A stretch of 39,691 nt of DNA from Deltaproteobacteria bacterium. GTDB lineage: Bacteria > Myxococcota_A > UBA9042 > PHBI01. Position 1 is the stretch's first letter, and every line of letters begins with the position of its first letter. The notes beneath the pieces were generated by a model. It did no database searches, was not told the DNA's origin, and worked only from the letters and a program-made list of their open reading frames with translations. The position numbers were made by a program, and so were the translations under genes. The DNA lies in assembly GCA_006226565.1 (NCBI GenBank), contig SBGO01000668.1:1-39691 (forward strand), given 5' to 3'. Below are positions 33,130-39,691 of the stretch, piece by piece.

Positions 33130-36100
33130 CTAGGCGCGCGCGCCCTGAGCGCGGTCGAGCGCGGCCAGGCGGTGCTTGAGCCGCTCGTTGACCACCAGCA
33201 TCGCGCTGATCGGCACGCGGTCGCGGACCATGTCGCGGATCTGGGCGGCGATCGCGTCCAGGTCGCGCTCGGCGACCCAGCGGTCGAAGGAGACCGGCGG
33301 CGGCGCGTCCCCGTCCGGGTACGCGACGACGTCGTCGGCGAGGCGCAGGCGCACCATCCGCTCGAGGCTCGCGGTGAGCGAGCGCAGGAGCGAGTGCACG
33401 GCCAGGAAGTCCCAGCGGTCCTGGTAGCTCTGCCGCGTGATGGCGTCGACGAGCGCCAGGATCCCCGAGCCGGTGCCGAGGCCGAACCAGGCCCGCGCGA
33501 CGTCTCGCGGGAGCGCGCCGGTCGTCATCACGATGCGCGCGACCGGGACGCTGTGCTCGAGCCAGCTCGCGCGCGCGAGCCGGGCCGAGAGCCCGCGGTC
33601 GAAGCCGCGCGCGACGAGCTCCCCCGTCGCCTCCCGGAGGCTCCGGCGGATCGCGTCGGGCACCACGGACTCGAGCTCGTGACCGAGCAGGTGGGCGACC
33701 TCGCGGACGGGGGCGAGGGGCTCCGCGCAGGTGAGGTCGAGGGCCTCCTCCCAGCCCCAGAGCAGCGCCCGCGCGGCGCGACCGACCACGTCCTCGAGCC
33801 GGATGCGGGCGCGGTAGCCGGCGTCGGTCGCCATGGGCTCGGCCGCGGCCGCGATGGCCTCGCGGAGGGGCCCGACGTCGAGCAGCTCGTCGCACAGGAG
33901 GGCGGCGGCGACGAGCTCGTGGGCGGGGCGCTCGGTCGCGATGGCGAGGGTCGGGAGCAGGGTCGCGCCGGCCACGTCGACGACGCGGTTGGTCTGCACG
34001 GTGGCCGCGATCCGGTCGAAGAGCAGGTGGTCCCCGATCGCCGCGTCGCACGCCTCGACGATCTCGGGCGGGAAGTAGTCCGCCACGAACGGGCGCAGCG
34101 TCTCGGCCGGGCCCAGGCGCTGCTCCTCGAGCCCGGCGTGGGCGTACATCTTGGCGTAGGACAGGAGCATCGCGAGCTCGGGGCGGACGAGCCCTTTGTC
34201 CACCTGGGCGCGCTGCTCGATGACCTCGGCGCCGCGGGGCATCCGGGTGACGCGCGGGGAGTAGCCGACGCGCTCGCGGAGGAACATCATGGCGTGGAAG
34301 AAGGCCCAGATGTCGCTCTTGCTGCGGAGCTCGTCGAGGGAGATGGCGAGGCTCTGGCGCGCGCAGTCTTCGAGGACCTGGTCGCGCACCGCGCCGCTCG
34401 CGTCGGCGAGGAGCTGCTCGCGCGCGCCGGCCGCGAGGACGCCCCGCTTCACGGCGTCGGCGAGGAGCACCTTGAGGTTCACCTCGTGGTCGGAGAGGTC
34501 GACCCCGGCCGCGTTGTCGACGGCGTCGGTGTTCACGCGGCCGCCGCGGGTCGCGAACTCGATGCGCGCCCGCATCGTCAGCCCGCGGTTGCCCGGCTCG
34601 CCGACGACCCGGCAGCGGAGCTGGTCGGCGTCGACCCGGACGCGGTCGTTGGCGGCGTCGCCGACGTCGGCGTGGCTCTCCTGGCTGCTCTTGACGTAGG
34701 CGCCGACCCCGGCGCTCCACATCAGGTCGACGTCCGCCCGGAGGATGAGGCGGATGAGGCCCTCGCCGCTGACCTCGGTCAGCTCCGTCCCGAGCCGCCG
34801 CCGGACCTCGCGGGACAGCGGGATCGCCTTGGCGCCGCGCGCGTGGACGCCGCCACCGGGCGACAGCGCCGCCGGGTCGTAATCGTCCCAGTCGGAGTGC
34901 GGGAGCGCGAAGAGGCGGGCGCGCTCGTCGTAGGAGCGGGCCGGGTCGGGGTTGGGATCGATGAAGACCCAGCGGTGGTTGAAGGCCCCGATGAGGCGCA
35001 GGGTGCGGCTGTAGAGGAGGCCGTTGCCGAAGACGTCGCCGGACATGTCGCCGATGCCGACGACCTTCACGGGGTCCCGATCGGGGTCGAGCCCGATCTC
35101 GAGCAGGTGCCGCCGGACCGCGACCCAGGCGCCGCGGGTGGCGATGGCCATGGCCCGGTGGTCGAAGCCGGTGGAGCCGCCGGAGGCGAAGGCGTCGCCC
35201 AGCCAGAAGCCGCGCTCGAGCGCCACGGCGTTGGCGGCGTTCGACAGGTGCGCGGTCCCCTTGTCCGGCGCGACCACGAGGTAGGGGTCGTCGTCGTCGT
35301 AGCGGAGGACGCGCGCCGGCGGGACGATCTGGCCGTCGACGACGTTGTCGGTCACGTCGAGCAGGCCGCGGATGTAGACGCCGTAGAGGGTGTCGGCGAG
35401 CCGCCGCGCCTCGCTCGGGTCCTCGGGGGGCGCCGTGAGGACGAAGCCGCCCTTGGCGCCGGTGGGGACGATGAAGGCGTTCTTGATGACCTGGGTCGTC
35501 AGGAGGCCCAGCACCTCGGAGCGGTAGTCGTCGAGGCGGTCGCTCCAGCGGATCCCGCCGCGCGCGACGGCGCCCGAGCGGAGGTGCGTCCCCTCGAGGC
35601 GCGCGTGGTGCACGTAGATCTCGTAGAGCGGGCGCGGCGACGGCATGTCCGTGACGCGGTCGCACGCGATCTTGAAGCTGAGGTAGTGCTCGCCGCGCTC
35701 GAGGCGGCGGTAGGTGTTGGTCCGGAGCGTGGCCTGCACCAGGTTGAGGAAGGTCCGCAGGATGCGGTCCTCCTCGAAGCCGCTGACGGCGTCGAGGGCG
35801 TCGAGGAGCTCCCGCTCGATGGCGGCCACGGCGCTCGCGCGGGCGGCCGGGGGCAGCGCGATGTCCGGGTCGAAGCGCGTCCGGAAGAGGCGGGCGAGGG
35901 TGTGGACGTAGCTCCGGTGGGCGATGAGCGTCTTCTGGACGATCTCGAGGGTGAGCTGGCTCCCGAGCTGCCGCGCGTACTGGAAGTAGGCGCGCAGCAC
36001 GTCGACCTCGCGCCAGCGGAGGCGCCCCGGGAGGAGCACGCGGTTGAGGCGGTCGCTGCGCATCCGGCGGTCGAAGACGACCGCCAGGGCGGCGAGGAGC

Positions 36101-37977
36101 TCGTCGCGCTGGAGCAGCAGATCCGGGTCGCCGCGCCGCACCCGCAGGGTGTTGACGGTGACGCGGTCCGACACGTGGTCGGGGGTCACCTCGAAGGCGT
36201 ACTGCTCGATGACGACGACGCCGAAGTTGTCGACGATCGGGAGGATCTCGGTCAGGAGCAGGTCGGTCGTGCCGTAGATGCGCAGCAGCGCCTCGGCCTC
36301 GGAGGCGCGGTTCGGGAGCAGCTCGAAGCGCCGGACGCCGCTCTCGAGGACGTTCTCGAGGTGCCGGATGTCGGCGAGGGCGTCCTGGGGGTCGGTGAGG
36401 TCGGCGTAGCCCTCGCTGAAGGCGTCGGCGTAGGCGTCGTAGAGCTGCGTCCCGCGCTCGGCGCCGAACTCGGCCTCGAGGACGCGCCGGAGCCGCATCT
36501 CCCACGGGGTGCCGACCTCCTCGAGCTTCCGCTCGATGGCGGTGAGGTCGACGTCGGTGAAGCCGGGGGCGCCGGTCAGGTAGAAGTGCAGGGCGACGGA
36601 GCCGAACTTGCCGAGGTGCACCCGGTGGTCGGCGTAGGTGGCGCCGAGCTCGACCTGGAGCACCATCTGCAGGAGGTGCCGGAGGTCGTCGGAGTAGTTC
36701 TCCTTGGGGAGCACGATGAAGGCGTAGGCGCTGCGCCCGTCGGGGGCGGTCGCGATGTGGGTCGCGATCTCGTGGGTGTCGGCGGCGTTCAGCGCCATCC
36801 GGATGAGCGCCTTGACCGCCTCGTCGTCGGCCTCGAAGAGGTACTCGACCGGCAGGGCGTTGAAGGCGTGCACCATCGCCTTGTGCTCGTAGCTCGAGCG
36901 GACGGTGCCCTCGCGGTCGAGGACGCGCTGGAGCTTGCGGCGCAGGATCGGGATGGTGCCGCCGGGCTCGCCGAGCCCCTTGTAGGTGAACATCCCGTGG
37001 ATGACGAAGCCGCCGATGGCGTGCCCTTCGTGGTCGAAGGTGCGGACGATGATCTCGTCGACCTTGCCGCGGCGGTGCAGGACGCTGTCCTCGGAGGACT
37101 TGTGGATGCGGGCCAGCGGCGACGTCAGGGTCGGGCTCTCGGCCAGAAACGACAGCACCGAGGGCGTCCCGTCGCCGGCGGGGAGGAGGTCGTTGCGCAC
37201 CGAGCCGAGCCCGCGACGGGGCAGGACGACGAAGCCGTCGTCGCGCTTGGCGTAGTAGCTGACCCCCATGAAGACGAAGTTGTCGCGCACGAGCCAGGCG
37301 AGGAAGTCGCGGACCTCGCTGCAGGCCGCCTCGGGGGCGCCGTCGAGGGTGGCGAGGTAGTCGAACTCGTTGGCGACCGCCTTGGCCTCGCGGTTCATGC
37401 GGTGGAAGTCGTCCACCATGTAGCGCGCGAGGGTCAGGCGCCGCTCGACCTCCGCCTGGACGTCCGCCGCCCCGCGCCGGTTCGGCCACTCGACGTACCA
37501 GCGGGTGTAGCTGACGTTCTCGGCGCCCTCCGCGCTCGAGTCGATGGCCTCGAGGGTGTCGTCCTCGGCGAGCTTGATGGGCAGGATGATGTGGAGGACG
37601 TTGTGGACCCGGACGCGCCAGTGCTCGGTGAAGAGCTTGAGCGTGTCGAAGATGAACGGCTGGTCCGGCATCAACGTCTCGATGATGCCGCCGTCGAGCC
37701 GGTAGCCGTGGGTCTCGCGGGTCGGCGTGAACGCCCGCACGGCCACCTGCCGCCCCGTCATCACCTGGGTGGCCCAGCAGAAGCTGTCGCGCAGCTGCTG
37801 TCCGAGCGTGCCCATGTTGTGACGGAAGAGGTAGGTGTCGTCGACGCGCCGCAGGACGGCGCGCGCGAAGGGCCCGAGCAGATGAGCACAGCTCGGGTCG
37901 TCGTTCGGACCCGGCTCGGCCAGCTCACCCAGGAGTCGGCTTATCAGCTCCGCGCGATCGAGGTGGCTGTGCATCAT
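33130..37977 (-). CDS. gdhB: NAD-specific glutamate dehydrogenase, large (L-GDH, 180-kDa class)
   Basis: A 1615-residue protein, the usual size for this class (about 1600). It oxidatively deaminates glutamate to 2-oxoglutarate with NAD, mainly in glutamate catabolism. The N-terminal 700 residues hold the regulatory ACT-like segments (for example YEHKAMVHAFNALPVEYLF). The catalytic core shows YEIYVHHARLEGTHLRSGAV, RGGIRWSDRLDDYRSEVLG near 805-825, and the PTGAKGGFVL motif with the catalytic lysine near 841. The region around VVGIGDMSGDVFGNGLL is the nucleotide-binding segment. The start is ATG 37977, or 37974 (two ATGs in a row). It lies 19 bases after the stop of the upstream gene, so the two are probably co-transcribed. 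Confidence 0.96.
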   Translation of the reverse strand: MMHSHLDRAELISRLLGELAEPGPNDDPSCAHLLGPFARAVLRRVDDTYLFRHNMGTLGQQLRDSFCWATQVMTGRQVAVRAFTPTRETHGYRLDGGIIETLMPDQPFIFDTLKLFTEHWRVRVHNVLHIILPIKLAEDDTLEAIDSSAEGAENVSYTRWYVEWPNRRGAADVQAEVERRLTLARYMVDDFHRMNREAKAVANEFDYLATLDGAPEAACSEVRDFLAWLVRDNFVFMGVSYYAKRDDGFVVLPRRGLGSVRNDLLPAGDGTPSVLSFLAESPTLTSPLARIHKSSEDSVLHRRGKVDEIIVRTFDHEGHAIGGFVIHGMFTYKGLGEPGGTIPILRRKLQRVLDREGTVRSSYEHKAMVHAFNALPVEYLFEADDEAVKALIRMALNAADTHEIATHIATAPDGRSAYAFIVLPKENYSDDLRHLLQMVLQVELGATYADHRVHLGKFGSVALHFYLTGAPGFTDVDLTAIERKLEEVGTPWEMRLRRVLEAEFGAERGTQLYDAYADAFSEGYADLTDPQDALADIRHLENVLESGVRRFELLPNRASEAEALLRIYGTTDLLLTEILPIVDNFGVVVIEQYAFEVTPDHVSDRVTVNTLRVRRGDPDLLLQRDELLAALAVVFDRRMRSDRLNRVLLPGRLRWREVDVLRAYFQYARQLGSQLTLEIVQKTLIAHRSYVHTLARLFRTRFDPDIALPPAARASAVAAIERELLDALDAVSGFEEDRILRTFLNLVQATLRTNTYRRLERGEHYLSFKIACDRVTDMPSPRPLYEIYVHHARLEGTHLRSGAVARGGIRWSDRLDDYRSEVLGLLTTQVIKNAFIVPTGAKGGFVLTAPPEDPSEARRLADTLYGVYIRGLLDVTDNVVDGQIVPPARVLRYDDDDPYLVVAPDKGTAHLSNAANAVALERGFWLGDAFASGGSTGFDHRAMAIATRGAWVAVRRHLLEIGLDPDRDPVKVVGIGDMSGDVFGNGLLYSRTLRLIGAFNHRWVFIDPNPDPARSYDERARLFALPHSDWDDYDPAALSPGGGVHARGAKAIPLSREVRRRLGTELTEVSGEGLIRLILRADVDLMWSAGVGAYVKSSQESHADVGDAANDRVRVDADQLRCRVVGEPGNRGLTMRARIEFATRGGRVNTDAVDNAAGVDLSDHEVNLKVLLADAVKRGVLAAGAREQLLADASGAVRDQVLEDCARQSLAISLDELRSKSDIWAFFHAMMFLRERVGYSPRVTRMPRGAEVIEQRAQVDKGLVRPELAMLLSYAKMYAHAGLEEQRLGPAETLRPFVADYFPPEIVEACDAAIGDHLLFDRIAATVQTNRVVDVAGATLLPTLAIATERPAHELVAAALLCDELLDVGPLREAIAAAAEPMATDAGYRARIRLEDVVGRAARALLWGWEEALDLTCAEPLAPVREVAHLLGHELESVVPDAIRRSLREATGELVARGFDRGLSARLARASWLEHSVPVARIVMTTGALPRDVARAWFGLGTGSGILALVDAITRQSYQDRWDFLAVHSLLRSLTASLERMVRLRLADDVVAYPDGDAPPPVSFDRWVAERDLDAIAAQIRDMVRDRVPISAMLVVNERLKHRLAALDRAQGARA

Positions 37978-37996
37978 CTGCCCGTGGCGCCAGCGA

Positions 37997-38965
37997 TTAG
38001 AAGGGGAGCATCCCGCCGCCGCCCTTGGCGGCCTTCTCGATGAAGTCCTTGGTCAGGGTGACCGAGACGGTCATCACCTGGCCCGAGCCCGAGATGTCGA
38101 GGCTCGACAGGAGGTCGGCTTCGGGGCCCTCGGCCATGCCGGCGGCGAGGCCGAGCATCGAGTCGAGCTGCGAGGCGGCCGCGCCGGCGTCGCCGCTGGC
38201 GAAGCGGATGGCGAGGCGGACGTCGATCTTGGAGCCGATGTTGGCCGAGACGGCGATGTGGGTGGGCTCGCCGAGGTCGCCGCCGCCGAGCATCCCGAGG
38301 CCGCCCATGCGCTCCATGCCCTTGGGCACGGGGCCGGCGAACCAGAAGGTCGCGCCCTGGTCCACGGAGGCGCGGAGGGCCTTGAGCTCCTCGCGGGAGT
38401 CGACCGACTTGGAGGCGCCGGAGGCGATGCCCATCGACTTCTTCACGAGGTCGCCGCTGCCGAGGACGACCGTCTGCGGGTCGATGACCTCGATCTCCTC
38501 GAAGCGCACGGGCATCTCGCCCATCGCCGCGAGCTCGGCCATCTTGGCGCTGGTGATGGCGCCCTTGACCTTGGTGGCGTCGAAGGCGCCGTTGCCGATC
38601 GCGATGACGCCGCTCGGCACGCCGCCCTCGCCCTGGATCGCGCCGAAGGCGAGGGTCTTGAGGTCGGTGAGCTTGATGCCCTGCTCGGCGAGCTGCTTGT
38701 CGACGGCGTCGAGCGAGAGGCCGGCGTCCGCGAGGGCCGACTTGAAGAGGTCGCTCTTGAGGACGCCCTGGACGTCGACGCCGCCCACGTAGTCCGCCTC
38801 GGCGGGGATGTGCGCCGACGCGAGCTGGGCCGCGGCGCCGCCGCCGCCGCCGCCCCGCAGGACGAGGAAGAGCACCACCGCGATGACGACGACCGCGAGG
38901 ATGGCGATGAGCGCGATAGGAGCCTTGCCACGCGGGCGGCGCGCGAGGACGGAGCTGTTCGTCAC
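37997..38965 (-). CDS. Single-pass membrane-anchored protein of unknown function
   Basis: A 322-residue protein. GTG 38965 is chosen because GAGG lies about 6 bases upstream and because a probable promoter (39018-39046) covers the alternative ATG at 39028. A short basic N-terminus (RRPRGKAP) precedes one membrane segment, IALIAILAVVVIAVVLFLVL, then a Gly-rich linker and a periplasmic domain of about 260 residues. The domain alternates helices and strands, with repeated motifs such as LKTLAFGAIQGEGG and KVKGAITSAKMAELAAMG. It resembles, loosely, DUF3352-type proteins, but I make no assignment. It directly precedes the glutamate dehydrogenase gene. Confidence 0.75.
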   Translation of the reverse strand: MTNSSVLARRPRGKAPIALIAILAVVVIAVVLFLVLRGGGGGGAAAQLASAHIPAEADYVGGVDVQGVLKSDLFKSALADAGLSLDAVDKQLAEQGIKLTDLKTLAFGAIQGEGGVPSGVIAIGNGAFDATKVKGAITSAKMAELAAMGEMPVRFEEIEVIDPQTVVLGSGDLVKKSMGIASGASKSVDSREELKALRASVDQGATFWFAGPVPKGMERMGGLGMLGGGDLGEPTHIAVSANIGSKIDVRLAIRFASGDAGAAASQLDSMLGLAAGMAEGPEADLLSSLDISGSGQVMTVSVTLTKDFIEKAAKGGGGMLPF

Positions 38966-39017
38966 GGGAACCTCATTGTCAGGGCTTGGGACCGGGTCCA
39001 ACCGGTCGACGGGCGGC

Positions 39018-39046
39018 ATCATGCGCAATGCGGGTGCCGCCGTAAA
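39018..39046 (-). promoter_or_regulatory. Probable promoter of the membrane protein / gdh operon
   Basis: In the minus-strand direction, TTTACG (39046-39041), a 17-base spacer and CATGAT (39023-39018), each matching consensus at 4 of 6 positions. It lies about 50 bases before GTG 38965. Confidence 0.42.
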
Positions 39047-39074
39047 GCACCGGAACGGGGCGCGCGGGCGCGAC

Positions 39075-39691
39075 TCAGTCGACCTTGCAGAACTTCAGCG
39101 TGCTGCCGCTGCAGTGGGTCCCCTCGGGGCAGTCGCCGTCGTCGAAGCAGCCGATGCTGCAGGTGCCGAGGTTGCAGGTGCCGTCGTTGACGCCGGCGAT
39201 CCCGCACTGGTCGAGGCCCGGGATGCAGCTCTTGCCGGTAAGGAGATCGCGGATGGCCGCGCAGGTGTGGTAGGCGACGAGCCCGTCCTCGGGCCGGCAC
39301 TGGCCGCCGTCGCAGAAGAAGCTGCGCGGGCAGTCGTTCGAGGTCGCGCAGGCGATGGAGCAGGCCGACTCGACGGGCGCGTTCTCGGCGTAGATGGGGA
39401 TGCACATGTCGCCGAAGAGGCCGCACTGGGAGTCGGCCGTGCAGGTCTCGCAGAGGGCGAGCTTGTCGGTCGGGCGGCACGCGCCGTAGAAGGGCTCGCA
39501 GTCGCCGGAGGCGCACTCGCCGTCGCCGGCGCACGCGTCGACGCAGCCGCTGCCCTCGAGGCACGCCGGCGCTTCGCCGCAGGTGATGGTCACGCAGGCG
39601 TCGCCGCAGGTCTGCTGCGCCGTCCAGAGCCGGTCGGCGTCGCAGGCCTCGACGCCGCTCCCGCCGCAGCGCTCGGCCCCGGGCTCGCACG
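39075..39691 (-). CDS. Cysteine-rich secreted-type protein, C-terminal part (5' end off window)
   Basis: The minus-strand frame is open from the right edge to a stop at 39075, giving at least 205 residues. Cysteines occur every 4-12 residues in repeats such as CAGDGECASGDCEPFYGAC, CETCTADSQCGLFGDMC and CPRSFFCDGGQCRPEDG, ending STLKFCKVD. Such C-x-x-D-x-x-C units are common in extracytoplasmic proteins of Myxococcota and imply export and disulfide bonding. No signal peptide can be judged because the N-terminus is missing; GTG 39593 is only an internal codon. Function unknown. Confidence 0.75.
   Translation of the reverse strand, partial: CEPGAERCGGSGVEACDADRLWTAQQTCGDACVTITCGEAPACLEGSGCVDACAGDGECASGDCEPFYGACRPTDKLALCETCTADSQCGLFGDMCIPIYAENAPVESACSIACATSNDCPRSFFCDGGQCRPEDGLVAYHTCAAIRDLLTGKSCIPGLDQCGIAGVNDGTCNLGTCSIGCFDDGDCPEGTHCSGSTLKFCKVD

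Noticed and set aside
33124-38043. Plus-strand open frame of about 1640 codons opposite the glutamate dehydrogenase gene
   Set aside because: It mirrors a clearly recognised enzyme, lacks domains and has the typical Val/Glu/Leu/Arg composition of GC-rich antisense frames. The same applies to the long plus-strand frames opposite the gltC-, gltD- and gltE-like genes and the Big_1 lipoprotein gene.

Overview
The window reads as chromosomal DNA of a high-GC Gram-negative bacterium, most likely a member of the Myxococcota or a close deltaproteobacterial lineage. The evidence is a gliding-motility-type gene cluster (CglB/Glt homologues), many type II (lipobox) signal peptides, lipoproteins built from choice-of-anchor D (ASH-like) repeats, cysteine-rich secreted proteins of the kind frequent in Myxococcota, and strong GC bias at third codon positions, which creates very long antisense open frames. 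Genus cannot be resolved. No insertion sequence, prophage, CRISPR array, rRNA or tRNA gene was seen.

Layout. (1) 1-2385, minus: a MrfA/YprA-type DEAD/DEAH helicase with a C-terminal cysteine cluster, running off the left edge, with a LexA-like box just upstream. (2) 2510-12730, minus: an apparent operon cglB-like adhesin, outer-membrane barrel, gltC-like, gltD-like, gltE-like and a small exported protein, with a TTGACA promoter at the head and a hairpin terminator at the end. (3) 13052-20861, plus: three consecutive lipoprotein genes made of ASH/Ig-like repeats, the middle one ending in a von Willebrand A domain. Two of them have recognisable promoters and two are followed by good terminators. 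(4) 20864-22323, plus: an RNase HI with an N-terminal extension, then lexA with a near-perfect palindromic operator. (5) 22396-25848, minus: a PPC-domain protein, a small lipoprotein and a Big_1-domain lipoprotein. (6) 26230-26676, plus: a small protein with a polyampholytic KADD repeat tail behind a near-consensus promoter. (7) 26955-28171, minus: mtnD-mtnB of methionine salvage. (8) 28479-30708, plus: a RibBA-like protein lacking many catalytic residues and a Nudix hydrolase, separated by a duplicated, hairpin-rich segment. (9) 30845-32893, plus: a cysteine-repeat lipoprotein. (10) 33130-38965, minus: the 180-kDa-class NAD-glutamate dehydrogenase behind a membrane-anchored protein. (11) 39075-39691, minus: the C-terminal part of a cysteine-rich protein.

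How the genes fit together. The cglB/glt block would encode the outer-membrane and periplasmic part of a focal-adhesion gliding machine: a VWA adhesin, a barrel, two periplasmic TPR proteins and a TPR lipoprotein. The inner-membrane motor (AglRQS, GltG, GltJ) is not here. The divergent ASH/VWA lipoproteins are plausible extra surface components, but that link rests on position and domain content only. The lexA operator and the box before the helicase share an 11-base core, which suggests that the helicase belongs to this organism's SOS regulon.
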